DNA of 64,000 nucleotides from Streptomyces djakartensis (GTDB lineage: Bacteria > Actinomycetota > Actinomycetes > Streptomycetales > Streptomycetaceae), in assembly GCF_014651075.1 (NCBI RefSeq), contig NZ_BMWE01000013.1, positions 124,001-188,000 of the forward strand, read 5' to 3'. A program made the position numbers and the translations under genes. The notes under the pieces are model-generated. The model made no database searches. It was given only the letters and a program-made list of their open reading frames with translations, and was not told where the DNA came from. This document shows, piece by piece, positions 18,772-27,294 of the stretch. Within the stretch, counting starts at the first letter, position 1. Each line of letters starts with the position of its first letter.

Positions 18772-19560
18772 ATGCCTCATGGAGATCACGCCGCGCTGCT
18801 CGAGCTGCTGGACCGAGAGCTGCGCCGGGGAGCGCGGCCGGACGGCCCCGGCGCCCGCATCGAGCGGACCGGCCGCGTCGTGCGTCAGGTCGCCACCGGG
18901 CAGGGCTGCTGGAACGGTGTCGTGTGGTCCGCCCTCGACGAGGCCACGGTGGACGCGGTGATCGCGGAGCAGGTCGGCTACTACAGCGCGCTCGGCCTGG
19001 ATTTCGAGTGGAAGTCGTATGGGTACGACGGGCCGGCCGATCTCGGACGGCGGTTGTGCGCCGCCGGGTTCACACCCGGCCCCGAGGAGACGCTGATGGC
19101 CGCCCGGATCGCGGACCTGGACCTCGACGCCGATCTGCCGCACGGCGTGCGTGTCGAGCCGGTCACCGACTCCGCCGGCGTCGATCTCGTGGCCGACGTC
19201 CATGCGAAGGCGTTCGGGGCGGACAGCTCCTGGCTGCGCGACCGACTCCTCGCCCGGCTCTCGGCCGCCCCGGACACCGTCGTCGCCGTCGTCGCCATGG
19301 CCGGTGACGAACCGGTGAGCGCGGCCCGCATGGAACTCCCGCCCGGGACCCGGTTCGCCGGCCTGTGGGGTGGCGGCACCGTGGCGGACTGGCGCGGTCG
19401 TGGCATCTACCGCGCCCTGGTCGCCCACCGGGCCCACGCCGCCGCGGCACGCGGCTACCGCTGCCTCCAGGTCGACGCCTCCAGCCGGAGCCGTCCCATC
19501 CTGGAGCGCCTCGGCTTCGCGTCACTGACCACGACGACGCCCTACGTGTACGCACCGTAG
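18772..19560 (+). CDS. GNAT-family N-acetyltransferase
   Basis: The 262-residue protein has a C-terminal GNAT domain (about 120-260). The acetyl-CoA pyrophosphate-binding motif A reads VADWRGRGIYRALV, and motif B carries GYRCLQVDASSRSRPILERLGF. The N-terminal half (about 1-115) is a separate alpha/beta region, also common in Streptomyces GNATs of this size. Substrate unknown. The ATG at 18772 begins PHGDHAALLELL; upstream in-frame starts would add low-complexity Arg/Ala sequence. Confidence 0.82.
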   Translation: MPHGDHAALLELLDRELRRGARPDGPGARIERTGRVVRQVATGQGCWNGVVWSALDEATVDAVIAEQVGYYSALGLDFEWKSYGYDGPADLGRRLCAAGFTPGPEETLMAARIADLDLDADLPHGVRVEPVTDSAGVDLVADVHAKAFGADSSWLRDRLLARLSAAPDTVVAVVAMAGDEPVSAARMELPPGTRFAGLWGGGTVADWRGRGIYRALVAHRAHAAAARGYRCLQVDASSRSRPILERLGFASLTTTTPYVYAP

Positions 19561-19688
19561 CGCCATGAGCCACCGGGCTCGGCAGAGGACGGGGGGCCAT
19601 GGGATCCGCGCGGACCTCATGAAAGGCGACGTGCTGCTGGAACGTCCGCGTGGGCACCGCTTCGGCACCGTCCGGAAACCGCCCACGC

Positions 19689-19722
19689 CGACACCCACGG
19701 CAGGCCGCTGCCGTGGGTGTCG
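19689..19722. terminator. Bidirectional hairpin terminator, 14-bp perfect stem
   Basis: CGACACCCACGGCA (19689-19702) is exactly complementary to TGCCGTGGGTGTCG (19709-19722) with a 6-nt loop. It lies between the convergent GNAT and GlsB-like genes and is the strongest terminator-like structure in the window. Confidence 0.85.
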
Positions 19723-19767
19723 CTCACCGGCACCGCCAAGGCGGATCGTGAGCCGGGCCGGACCGCC

Positions 19768-20031
19768 TCAGCGGCGGGCCTTCGCGCGGTCCAGCGCGAC
19801 GACGCCGAGCGCGGCGAGGCCGATCTGGATGAGCCATTCGACCCAGTCGACGCCCTTGGTGTCGGCCACACCGAACGCGGCGGCGAGTGCTGAACCGATC
19901 AGCGCGGCAATGATGCCGACGAGGATCGTCCACAGGACTCCGATCCGCTGACGGCCCGGGACGACGAGCCGGCCCAGGATGCCTATGACGACGCCGATCA
20001 CGAGGGCACTGATGATGCCGTCGATCTCCAT
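19768..20031 (-). CDS. GlsB/YeaQ/YmgE family membrane protein
   Basis: The 87-residue protein is almost entirely membrane-embedded, with three helices (about 5-25, 33-54, 64-80). It contains the glycine-rich ALVIGVVIGILGRL and LVGIIAALIGS segments of the transglycosylase-associated/GlsB family. The family is linked to envelope or acid stress, with no enzymatic activity shown. GGAGGGGCGGAG precedes the ATG. It lies downstream of the SPW-repeat gene on the same strand, but a hairpin separates the two. Confidence 0.88.
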   Translation of the reverse strand: MEIDGIISALVIGVVIGILGRLVVPGRQRIGVLWTILVGIIAALIGSALAAAFGVADTKGVDWVEWLIQIGLAALGVVALDRAKARR

Positions 20032-20141
20032 CTCCGCCCCTCCTCCTCAGGACTTCCGCTGTGATGCGGGTGCCCTGATGCGGCCGGGACACTCCAGGAC
20101 CCGGGCCCGGCGGCCGCTCCACGCCCGGTACGCACTGAAAG

Positions 20142-20166
20142 GGCCGGTCCGGGGAGCGGACCGGCC
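20142..20166 (-). terminator. Hairpin terminator after SPW-repeat gene
   Basis: GGCCGGTCCG (20142-20151) pairs with CGGACCGGCC (20157-20166) around a 5-nt loop, with weak extension on both sides. It is 38 bp downstream of the SPW-repeat stop codon on the minus strand and isolates that gene from the GlsB-like gene. Confidence 0.7.
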
Positions 20167-20203
20167 TTCGGCTGCCTTCCGGCCGATATCCCTCTCAGCG
20201 GGT

Positions 20204-20644
20204 CTACGGCCTCGGGGTGGCTTTCGCCGCCGTGCCGGCGCACACCAGCCCCAGGATCACGGCCAGTGCACCGATGATGACGTTGTTCCACACGACACCG
20301 GCGTCCGGACTGTCCCCGACGATCCACGGCGCGATGATCATCCACACCCCGAGGGCGCACATGGCCCAGCTCAGGCCGTACATGCGTTCCGGGGCGCGAG
20401 TGAACCCGAGCGCCAGCAGGCCGATCGCGATCCCCATGATCAGGTTGTGGGTGGCGAGCGGCGGCTGGCTGGTCGTGTAGTGGACTATCCACGGGGAGGC
20501 GGCGCAGTACAGACCGAGCAGGAACACCGGTCCGTCCACGAGCGCCACTTCGCGACCACCGAGCATGCGGGCGTACCGAGCCCTCATTTCGGAGGCATCA
20601 GGGTGGCTGGCTATGTCCCCTCTGGTGGGCGAGACGTTGGCCAT
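20204..20644 (-). CDS. SPW-repeat membrane protein
   Basis: The 146-residue protein carries two SPW repeats, visible as AASPWIVHY and IIAPWIVGD, within four predicted membrane helices (about 42-60, 68-86, 95-112, 120-140). The first 35 residues are soluble. Function is unknown; the repeat is common in Streptomyces membrane proteins. GAAGGAG precedes the ATG at 20644. The promoter region upstream (about 20660-20750) contains an unusually AT-rich patch. Confidence 0.85.
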   Translation of the reverse strand: MANVSPTRGDIASHPDASEMRARYARMLGGREVALVDGPVFLLGLYCAASPWIVHYTTSQPPLATHNLIMGIAIGLLALGFTRAPERMYGLSWAMCALGVWMIIAPWIVGDSPDAGVVWNNVIIGALAVILGLVCAGTAAKATPRP

Positions 20645-20864
20645 GAGTCGTCTCCTTCGTCTTGCAGGGCGACCGCGTCTGGTGGGGTATGCGGTATGCG
20701 CCAGGTAAGCCCATTCTGCTCTTATTTTTCCTTTATGTGTAGAGGTCGGGGTGGAGTCGGGCTCGGCGTACATGTCCGGGCGGATCGGGGGCAACCGGAT
20801 GAGCACGACAGCAGCCGACGGACGCCGCCACTGCGGGGCGGCGCGGAACAGGGAGGGCAGCGAC

Positions 20865-21041
20865 GTGTCAGCGGCCGTGAGCGCGAAGGTGTTGGAACGG
20901 TTCCCGGCGGGAGCCCCGCGCGGATCGTGGCCGGCGGAGGAGTACGCGGCGCGCCGCCGGGCGGAGGGCGAGCCGGCCACCGTCGTGATGGACCTGGAGT
21001 CGGACGCCTTCCTCGTGGTGGTTCCGTCGGACGGCGACTGA
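20865..21041 (+). CDS. Small hypothetical protein
   Basis: The proposed product is a 58-residue soluble protein that contains VLERFPAGAPRGSWPAEEY and ends DLESDAFLVVVPSDGD. Codon use is typical for the window. I chose the GTG at 20865, preceded by GGGAGGG; ATGs at 20751 and 20799 are in frame and would give up to 96 residues. No domain is recognised. It is convergent with the acyl-CoA dehydrogenase gene. Confidence 0.6.
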   Translation: MSAAVSAKVLERFPAGAPRGSWPAEEYAARRRAEGEPATVVMDLESDAFLVVVPSDGD

Positions 21042-21107
21042 GTGCGGGGACCGCGGCACGCACCGCGGAAGTGATGGGCCGAAAAGGCCGCCGCACCTCG
21101 CGGTCCG

Positions 21108-22175
21108 TCAGCCGGACGCCAGCGCGCCGAGGTGCGCTCGGCGGGCATCGGCCGTCTGTCCCTGCACCAGCAGGAACATCCCCTCGCGGGCCAGCCGCTG
21201 GGCGCGGCTGTCCAGGGCCATGGAGCGGCCGCCGCCGGCCACGATCGCCGCGGTCGTGGCCGCGCGCATCACGTCGTACGCCCGGGTCTTCACCGCCAGA
21301 CGTTCCGGGACGGTCTCGTGCGGGACGGGGTGGTCGGCCAGGGCATAGGCCTCCCGCCGGACCTGGTCGAGCCGGGCCCGCAGCGACCGGGCCGGCTCGT
21401 CGCCTTCCCGGGCTCGCGCCACCAAGTCCAGCGCCGCGGCCGCGACCCCGAACACGGCCGGACTGGTGTTGGCGGCCCTGGGCAGGTCCACCAAAGCGAA
21501 CTCCTCCTGTGAGGCGCGCAGCACGACGGACTCCTGCGGCGCCCACAGGCCGTCCAGCTCCAGGGACACCGTGCGTGCGGCGCTGAGGGCAGCGAGCCGC
21601 ATCGGCGCCGACGGGCGCATCCCCGGCTGCTCGCGGGCCCCCACGACGACGAACACCACCTCGGCCGTGTCCGTCACACCCGCCAGCAGCATCACGTCGT
21701 TCAGGCCCCACCCCGTGTACCAGGGCACCTTGCCCTCGAAGCGCCAGCCGCCCCGGTCCGCGGCGGCCCGCACGGGGACCCGGGGGAAGGCCCGCACGTG
21801 GGCGTAGGCGATGCCCGCCAGCAACTCGCCGGTCGCCAGCGGGCGCAGCAGCCGCGCCCGGACCGGCGAGTCGTACGTGGCGAGCAGCTTCACCGGTGTG
21901 TGGTGCTGTGTCTGCACGAACCAGGTGGAGCAGCACGCCCCCGCCAGGATCTCCGCACTCTCCCGCGCGACGGTGACGGGCGCGTCCGCCCCGCCGTACT
22001 CCTCCGGCGCGCTCACCCCGAGCAGGCCTGACCGCTTCACCGCGGCGATGTGGCTCGCCGGGACCTCCTGTTGGTCGACGCGCTCGGCGTTCGGGACCAG
22101 GAGTTCGCGCGCCAGCCGCTGTGCTCGGGTGACGAGGGGGTGGGGGGTGGAGGGCAGGGGCGGCGTGGAGGTCAT
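21108..22175 (-). CDS. Acyl-CoA dehydrogenase family protein
   Basis: The 355-residue protein has the N-terminal helical, middle beta and C-terminal helical parts of the acyl-CoA dehydrogenase fold. Family hallmarks are GLLGVSAPEEYGGAD, a degenerate beta domain with GWRFEGKVPWYTGWGLNDVMLL, and a C-terminal TTAAIVAGGGRSM helix. It is shorter than canonical members (about 380) and I cannot place a catalytic glutamate with certainty, so a group D/flavin-dependent hydroxylase-like or desaturase role is possible. It is a single gene, divergent from the chitinase. Confidence 0.78.
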   Translation of the reverse strand: MTSTPPLPSTPHPLVTRAQRLARELLVPNAERVDQQEVPASHIAAVKRSGLLGVSAPEEYGGADAPVTVARESAEILAGACCSTWFVQTQHHTPVKLLATYDSPVRARLLRPLATGELLAGIAYAHVRAFPRVPVRAAADRGGWRFEGKVPWYTGWGLNDVMLLAGVTDTAEVVFVVVGAREQPGMRPSAPMRLAALSAARTVSLELDGLWAPQESVVLRASQEEFALVDLPRAANTSPAVFGVAAAALDLVARAREGDEPARSLRARLDQVRREAYALADHPVPHETVPERLAVKTRAYDVMRAATTAAIVAGGGRSMALDSRAQRLAREGMFLLVQGQTADARRAHLGALASG

Positions 22176-22276
22176 GCGGGGAATTCTGGCGGCCAGGCGG
22201 CGCGGGGCGTCGATCCGGGGGGCGTGTCGTTCGCGCGGGAGCCCGAGGCGCTGTCCGGGGCGGCCGTCGCACGATG

Positions 22277-22292
22277 ACTGGTCTACACCCTT
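22277..22292. promoter_or_regulatory. DasR-type dre site 1 upstream of chitinase
   Basis: ACTGGTCTACACCCTT resembles the DasR-responsive element (consensus close to ACTGGTCTAGACCACT). DasR is a GntR regulator that represses chitinase and PTS genes and is released by amino-sugar phosphates. The left half is perfect and the right half partly degenerate. Confidence 0.72.
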
Positions 22293-22293
22293 G

Positions 22294-22309
22294 ACTGGTA
22301 CAGACCAAA
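22294..22309. promoter_or_regulatory. DasR-type dre site 2 upstream of chitinase
   Basis: ACTGGTACAGACCAAA is a second dre-like site 17 bp downstream of the first, matching both half-sites (TGGT and GACCA). The direct repetition matches the pairs of 12-bp repeats long known in Streptomyces chitinase promoters. It lies about 135 bp before the chitinase start. Confidence 0.75.
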
Positions 22310-22443
22310 ACGCTTGAGTATGCCTCACACCCTCCACCACGGCCGCCCCACGCCGCGACCGGGCCACCGGTGCGTGCGGTCAAGGGCCTGCTCCGCCTTG
22401 CCCTCGTCAGGGTGCGGCCGTGCTCCGCGAAGGAGTTGATCCC

Positions 22444-23334
22444 GTGTCGAGACGCCGTGTCTCCGCAGTCCTTGCCACCCTCGTCCTCGCGGGCGCCGCG
22501 CCGGTGCTGCTGCCCGCCTCCACCGCCTCCGCAGCCGCCTGTTCCAGCTATCCGAACTGGGTGGCGGGAAAGTCGTACGCCGCCGGCGACATCGTCCGCT
22601 ACACCGACGGCAAGGCTTACATCGCCGAGCACGCCAATCCGGGCTACGACCCGACCATCAGCACCTGGTACTGGGAGCCGTACGCCTGTGACAGCGGCCC
22701 GGGCACGCCCGACGCGCGCTTCGTCGTGTCGGAGGCGCAGTTCAATCAGATGTTCCCGAACCGGAATCCGTTCTACACCTACCGCGGCCTCACCGCGGCC
22801 CTGAGCGCCTACCCCGCCTTCGCCAACACCGGCAGCGACACGGTGAGGAAGCAGGAGGCGGCCGCCTTCCTCGCCAACGTCAGCCACGAGACCGGCGGGC
22901 TGGTGCACGTGGTGGAGCAGAACACCGCCAACTACCCGCACTACTGCGACTGGAACCGCCCCTACGGCTGTCCGGCCGGCCAGGCCGCCTACTACGGGCG
23001 CGGCCCGATCCAGCTCAGCTGGAACTTCAACTACAAGGCCGCGGGCGACGCGCTCGGCATCGATCTGCTGAACAACCCCTGGCTGGTGCAGAACGACGCG
23101 GCCGTGGCCTGGAAGACGGCCCTGTGGTACTGGAACACCCAGACCGGCCCCGGCACCATGACCCCGCACAACGCCATGGTCAACGGCGCAGGTTTCGGCC
23201 AGACCATCCGCAGCATCAACGGCTCGCTGGAGTGCGACGGCAAGAACCCGGCGCAGGTGCAGAGCCGTGTCACCAACTACCAGCGGTTCACGCAGATCCT
23301 GGGGACGGCACCCGGCGGCAACCTCTACTGCTGA
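22444..23334 (+). CDS. chiF: Secreted GH19 chitinase with CBM5/12 domain (ChiF-like)
   Basis: The 296-residue precursor has a signal peptide (about 1-31), a chitin-binding type 3 (CBM5/12) domain with NWVAGKSYAAGDIVRY and TWYWEPYAC (about 33-80), a short linker and a GH19 catalytic domain (about 90-296). The catalytic pair is the Glu of SHETGG and the Glu of HVVEQNTAN. YYGRGPIQLSWNFNY and the C-terminal INGSLECDG are also conserved. It hydrolyses chitin outside the cell. The GTG at 22444 has GAAGGAG upstream. Regulation by DasR is suggested by the two upstream sites. The symbol is based on recalled gene order. Confidence 0.9.
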   Translation: MSRRRVSAVLATLVLAGAAPVLLPASTASAAACSSYPNWVAGKSYAAGDIVRYTDGKAYIAEHANPGYDPTISTWYWEPYACDSGPGTPDARFVVSEAQFNQMFPNRNPFYTYRGLTAALSAYPAFANTGSDTVRKQEAAAFLANVSHETGGLVHVVEQNTANYPHYCDWNRPYGCPAGQAAYYGRGPIQLSWNFNYKAAGDALGIDLLNNPWLVQNDAAVAWKTALWYWNTQTGPGTMTPHNAMVNGAGFGQTIRSINGSLECDGKNPAQVQSRVTNYQRFTQILGTAPGGNLYC

Positions 23335-23401
23335 CGCCCGGCGCGTGGTGTCATGCCGGGTGTCATGCACCTGACCGATCGTCGGATGAAGGGCACCTCC
23401 C

Positions 23402-24763
23402 ATGCGCACCCCCCAGGCCCTGCTCGCCACGACCGCAGCGCTGGCCGCCGCGGTCGTGGCACCCCGGACCTCTGCCGCCGCCGTTCCGGCACCGGGCACG
23501 TACTACGTCCAGAGCGCGACGACCGGACTCAACGCGGCCGGCACCGGCGGCGCGGTCGAGCAGCACAGACCCCGCGGCGACGAGGACCGTCAGCAGTGGC
23601 GGTTGAAGGCCGGCGGATCCTCGTACCTGCTGGAGAACACCGACGCGCCCGGCACCTGCCTCGGCCGCGCGGGCGACCTGGCCGCCACCGTCGCCTGCAC
23701 GAGCGGCGACGCCGCCTGGGAGATCTCGGCGACCGGCGCCGACCGCTACCGGCTCACGGTCCCGGGGACCGCGCGTCACCTCACGGTGGCCCCCAAGCCG
23801 GCCGGGTCCACCTACCCCGCACGCCTCACCCTGGGCGGCCCGGACGACCTCGCCACCTGGTACCTCACGCCTGTCGACCCGGCCACCGCCCCCATGCCGC
23901 CGCAGGACCGCCGCACCCTGGACCAGGTCACCTTCCTCACCACGCACAACGCGTACGCCAACGGCGTCGACGGCGGCTTCGCCCCGCCCTTCGTCAACCT
24001 CGTCCCCAACCAGACCCGCGGCATCGAACGCCAACTCGCCGACGGAGTACGAGGGTTCATGCTGGACATCCACCAGACCCGGGACGGCGCGATCCTCTGC
24101 CACAACAGCTGCGCCCTCGTCAGCAGGCCGGTCGCCCTCTCGGCCGACCTCCAGCGCATGGTCGACTTCCTGAAGGCCCACCCCGAAGCGTTCGTCACCG
24201 TCTTCCTGGAGGACTACGTCGACCCGGGCGTCCTGCGCGACGAACTCGCCCGCGTCGACGGGCTGTCGGACGTGCTGTACCGGCCCGACCTCACGGGCGT
24301 CCGGCAGAACGGCTGGCCCACCATGGCCGGCCTGATCGCCGGCAACGACCGGCTGCTGATCTTCACCGACCGCAGCCGTGTCGCCGACCAGGCCGCGGGT
24401 CTGACCCGGGACAGCTTCGGCGTCATGTACCAGTCGGAGTGGACCGTCGAGAACCACTGGTCCATGGGCCCGGGCGTCGGTTCATCCGACTGGTCCTGCT
24501 ACAGCCGCTGGTACGACGCGAACACCAACATTCCGCTGACCCGTACCGAGCCCGGTTTCCGCCCCCTGTTCGTCATGAACCACTTCCGCGACGTCCCGGT
24601 CACCGGCACCGCCGGCACGGACAACACCAAACTCGCCGACCGTGCCCGGCGGTTCTGCCAGCCGGCCGCCCGCAAGAAGCCCACCTTCCTCGCCGTCGAC
24701 CACTACGACCGCGGCAACCCGGGCTCCGCCGTCGCCGCCCTCAACTCGTACACGTATCCGTGA
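23402..24763 (+). CDS. Secreted PI-PLC X-domain protein with ricin-like N-terminal domain
   Basis: The 453-residue precursor has a signal peptide (about 1-27), a beta-trefoil-like region (about 30-160, with DRQQWRLKAGG and GTCLGRAGDL) and a phosphatidylinositol-specific phospholipase C X-type TIM barrel. The two catalytic histidines are in FLTTHNAYAN and ILCHNSC, and GFMLDIHQTRDG carries the usual acidic residues. It may cleave a phosphoinositide or glycerophosphodiester head group extracellularly. It follows the chitinase by 67 bp and may be cotranscribed. It ends near the aldo/keto reductase gene. Confidence 0.82.
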   Translation: MRTPQALLATTAALAAAVVAPRTSAAAVPAPGTYYVQSATTGLNAAGTGGAVEQHRPRGDEDRQQWRLKAGGSSYLLENTDAPGTCLGRAGDLAATVACTSGDAAWEISATGADRYRLTVPGTARHLTVAPKPAGSTYPARLTLGGPDDLATWYLTPVDPATAPMPPQDRRTLDQVTFLTTHNAYANGVDGGFAPPFVNLVPNQTRGIERQLADGVRGFMLDIHQTRDGAILCHNSCALVSRPVALSADLQRMVDFLKAHPEAFVTVFLEDYVDPGVLRDELARVDGLSDVLYRPDLTGVRQNGWPTMAGLIAGNDRLLIFTDRSRVADQAAGLTRDSFGVMYQSEWTVENHWSMGPGVGSSDWSCYSRWYDANTNIPLTRTEPGFRPLFVMNHFRDVPVTGTAGTDNTKLADRARRFCQPAARKKPTFLAVDHYDRGNPGSAVAALNSYTYP

Positions 24764-24803
24764 ACCGGCCGCACCGGTCCGCGGCCTGTGTGAAACTCCA
24801 CCG

Positions 24804-25715
24804 ATGAGCTCAACCACGATCACCGCGGACGCCGCCGGCACCTGGACCCTGGGCGACCTGCCCGTCCACCGCCTCGGCTTCGGCGCGATGCGGCTGGCGG
24901 GCAGCGCCGCCTTCCACCACGGCACCCCGAGCGACCGGGACCGGTCGATCGCCGTCCTGCGCGGGGCGGCCGGCCTCGGTGTGAACCACATCGACACGGC
25001 CGCCTTCTACTTCTCGTCACTGCGCTCCGCCAACGAACTCATCAACAGCGCCCTCGCGCCCTACCCCGACGACCTCGTCATCGTCACCAAGGTGGGCCCC
25101 CACCGGACCTACGACGGTAAGTGGGGCACCTCGGCGCGTCCCGACGAACTGCGCGGGCACGTCGAGGAGAATCTGCGCCAGCTCGGCCGCGACCACCTCG
25201 ACGTGGTGAACCTGCGCCGGATGCCGAAGTGCGACTCGATCGCCGAGCATTTCGGCGCCCTCGCGGAACTGCGTGCGGCTGGTCTGATCCGGCACCTGGG
25301 CATCTCCAACGTCGAGTCCCGGCACCTCGCCGAGGCGCAGGCCATCGCGCCGGTGGTATGTGTGCAGAATCGATATGCCATCGACCGCCCCGACCCCGCC
25401 GCCGACGAACTGCTGCGGATCTGCGGGGAACAGGGCATCGCCTTCGTGCCGTTCTACGCCGTCGCCGGCGAGAGCGGGGAGCTCGGCGCCACCACGGCCC
25501 ACGACGAGGACGTACGAGCCGTGGCCCGCGCCCACGGTGCGAGCCCCGCGCAGATCCGCATCGCCTGGACCCTGCACCAGGGCCCGCACGTCCTCGTCAT
25601 CCCGGGCACCGGCAACCCCGAGCACCTCGCGCAGAACGTGGCAGCGGGTGCCATCCGCCTCACCGACCAGGAGCTGGACAGGTTGGGCGCGTCGCGGCGC
25701 AGCGCGGAAAGGTGA
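24804..25715 (+). CDS. Aldo/keto reductase with altered catalytic His
   Basis: The 303-residue protein has the AKR TIM-barrel. Asp64 and Tyr69 are in HIDTAAFYF and Lys96 in VTKVG. The fourth tetrad position, normally a His after the strand DxVQLH, is DVVNLRRM here, so an Arg stands in its place. The NADPH-binding end VIPGTGNPEHLAQNVAA is intact. Some AKR subfamilies share this change, so reduced or altered activity is possible but not proven. The ATG at 24804 has little Shine-Dalgarno sequence upstream. Confidence 0.85.
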   Translation: MSSTTITADAAGTWTLGDLPVHRLGFGAMRLAGSAAFHHGTPSDRDRSIAVLRGAAGLGVNHIDTAAFYFSSLRSANELINSALAPYPDDLVIVTKVGPHRTYDGKWGTSARPDELRGHVEENLRQLGRDHLDVVNLRRMPKCDSIAEHFGALAELRAAGLIRHLGISNVESRHLAEAQAIAPVVCVQNRYAIDRPDPAADELLRICGEQGIAFVPFYAVAGESGELGATTAHDEDVRAVARAHGASPAQIRIAWTLHQGPHVLVIPGTGNPEHLAQNVAAGAIRLTDQELDRLGASRRSAER

Positions 25716-25812
25716 GGCGCTCCGGACGCCGGCAGGGATTCGGGCGGCGACCGCCGCGGTCGTACGGCTCGCCGTCGCACGTCCACTGCCTCACCGGTCA
25801 TGCCCGTCGTGT

Positions 25813-26271
25813 TCAGATCACCCAGGCCCCGTCCCGCATGAGGTGCCGCCGGGGCAGTTCGTGCACCTCGCACCACGCCTGCACCGCGTGTGGGCGCACC
25901 CGGAAGAACGCGTACGAGGCGTCGTCCTCGCGTGGATCCCAGCCGGTCTTCGCACGGAACGCCTCGGCCGCGGCGCGTGGCACCTCGGGGGCCGCGAAGG
26001 TCTCCACCTCGCCGTCGATGAGCACGACGTCGCGCGTGTCGCCGAAGGCCAGCCGGGTCCGCCGGCCGTTCCGCAGGTTGCGGCCCGTGGGATTGTTCGG
26101 CCGGGTGCACAGCCACACGGCCTCTTCGTGCCATACGAACCACAGCGGTACCAGACAGGGCACTCCTGCGCCGTCCGCGGTGGCGGCCCAGATGTCGATC
26201 TCCCGCTCCAGGCGGTCCAGCAGGTCCGCCTTGCGCTGCTCGGGAGGGCGAGGGGGTTCGGTGATCTTCAT
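25813..26271 (-). CDS. Pyridoxamine 5'-phosphate oxidase-family (split barrel) protein
   Basis: The 152-residue protein has the split-barrel flavin-binding fold of the PNPOx family: IWAATADGAGVPCLVPLWFVW, then LCTRPNNPTGRNLRNGRRTRLAF and a C-terminal SYAFFRVRPHAVQAW. The family binds FMN, F420 or heme; this member is probably a deazaflavin- or FMN-dependent reductase. Its ATG overlaps the stop of the upstream tautomerase gene by ATGA, so the two are cotranslated. Confidence 0.82.
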   Translation of the reverse strand: MKITEPPRPPEQRKADLLDRLEREIDIWAATADGAGVPCLVPLWFVWHEEAVWLCTRPNNPTGRNLRNGRRTRLAFGDTRDVVLIDGEVETFAAPEVPRAAAEAFRAKTGWDPREDDASYAFFRVRPHAVQAWCEVHELPRRHLMRDGAWVI

Positions 26272-26729
26272 GTGCGGGACGTTAGCGGGGGCACTGGCAT
26301 CGCACCTCGGGCCATGGGCGTAGGCCGGAGACCTACGTCCTCGGTCCTTCCAGGTACTGCGCCGCCCCCCTCTCCGAGGGACCAGTCGGCCGACTCGTTC
26401 TCCGTCAGCACGACGAACACGTTCCGCGGCTCGGTGCCCGCGTAGGCGTGCGCGAGCTCGGCGATCCTCCGGTACAGCGCCCGCTTCCGCGCGGGCCCGC
26501 GGCCGCTGCGCAGCGTGATCGCGACGTAGGCGATGCCGTCGTCGCGACGGACGCCGAGGTAGTCGTCGTAGCGCAGGGTGCCGCTGGTGCCGTCGTGATC
26601 CACCAGGACCTGGAACCGGTCGTCGGGCGGGATGCCGATCGTCTCCGCCAGGGCGTCCTGGACGGCGCGGCCGGGTGCGGCGAGGCGCTCGGGGCCTGCG
26701 CGGAGCGTGTCTATGCGGACGAACGGCAT
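26268..26729 (-). CDS. Tautomerase-family protein
   Basis: The 153-residue protein starts MPFVRIDTL, so Pro becomes the N-terminal catalytic base after Met removal, as in the 4-oxalocrotonate tautomerase superfamily. It has two beta-alpha-beta units: the second starts IAYVAITLRSGRGPARKRALY and ends RNVFVVLTENESADWSLGEGG. About 25 residues follow the normal end, which is longer than usual. The product works in the cytoplasm on a small dicarbonyl or enol substrate. It is coupled to the split-barrel gene. Confidence 0.82.
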   Translation of the reverse strand: MPFVRIDTLRAGPERLAAPGRAVQDALAETIGIPPDDRFQVLVDHDGTSGTLRYDDYLGVRRDDGIAYVAITLRSGRGPARKRALYRRIAELAHAYAGTEPRNVFVVLTENESADWSLGEGGGAVPGRTEDVGLRPTPMARGAMPVPPLTSRT

Positions 26730-26794
26730 GCGGCCTCCGTAGGGTCGACGATCATGAGTGTACATACTAGTAGTTACAGAATTGCCGGGCCTAG

Positions 26795-26822
26795 TTGGCG
26801 TGTGGGGGGTTTTACGTATAAC
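26795..26822 (+). promoter_or_regulatory. Predicted vegetative promoter for VOC/adenosine deaminase operon
   Basis: TTGGCG (26795-26800) and TATAAC (26817-26822) are separated by 16 bp and lie 35 bp before the VOC gene start. This is one of the best -35/-10 pairs in the window. A TACTAGTA palindrome (26766-26773) sits between this promoter and the divergent tautomerase gene. Confidence 0.6.
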
Positions 26823-26856
26823 CTCTCCCGTCAACCACCCGCTCCGAGAGGTCGCG

Positions 26857-27249
26857 ATGAGACGAATCGCCCTGGTCGCCCTCGTCGTCGACGACTACGA
26901 CGAGGCGATCCGCTTCTACACCGAAGCCCTGGGGTTCCGGCTTGTCGAGGACGCGCCGAGGCCCGACGGGTCCCGCTGGGTCGTCGTCGAGCCCGGGCCC
27001 GCGGGCATGGGGCCCGGGCTGTTGCTCGCCCGTGCCAAGGGGGAGGCGCAGGCCGCCCGGATCGGGGACCAGACCGGCGGACGCGTCCGGTTCTTCCTGC
27101 ACACCGACGACTTCGCCCGCGATCACGACCGTATGGCCGCGGCGGGCGTGACGTTCCTGGAGGAGCCGCGCCACGAGCCGTACGGAACCGTCGCCGTCTT
27201 CCGGGATCTGTACGGCAACCGCTGGGACCTGCTCCAGCCCGCCGTCTGA
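26857..27249 (+). CDS. VOC-family (glyoxalase-fold) protein
   Basis: The 130-residue protein has one vicinal-oxygen-chelate domain: MRRIALVALVVDDYDEAIRFY, a central VVEPGP strand, FFLHTDDFARDHDRM and the end AVFRDLYGNRWDLLQP. The metal-binding residues of glyoxalase I are only partly conserved, so the reaction is unknown. GAGAGG precedes the ATG. It lies 45 bp upstream of the adenosine deaminase gene, probably in one transcript. Confidence 0.83.
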   Translation: MRRIALVALVVDDYDEAIRFYTEALGFRLVEDAPRPDGSRWVVVEPGPAGMGPGLLLARAKGEAQAARIGDQTGGRVRFFLHTDDFARDHDRMAAAGVTFLEEPRHEPYGTVAVFRDLYGNRWDLLQPAV

Positions 27250-27294
27250 CCCCTCTCTCTCCGCTTCAACCACCCGCCCGAGGAAAGACCCGCC

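Noticed and set aside
20722..23499. Very long minus-strand frame (over 900 codons) across the acyl-CoA dehydrogenase and chitinase genes
   Set aside because: It crosses two supported genes in other frames and yields Arg/Pro/Gly-rich sequence, as expected from GC-biased antisense frames.
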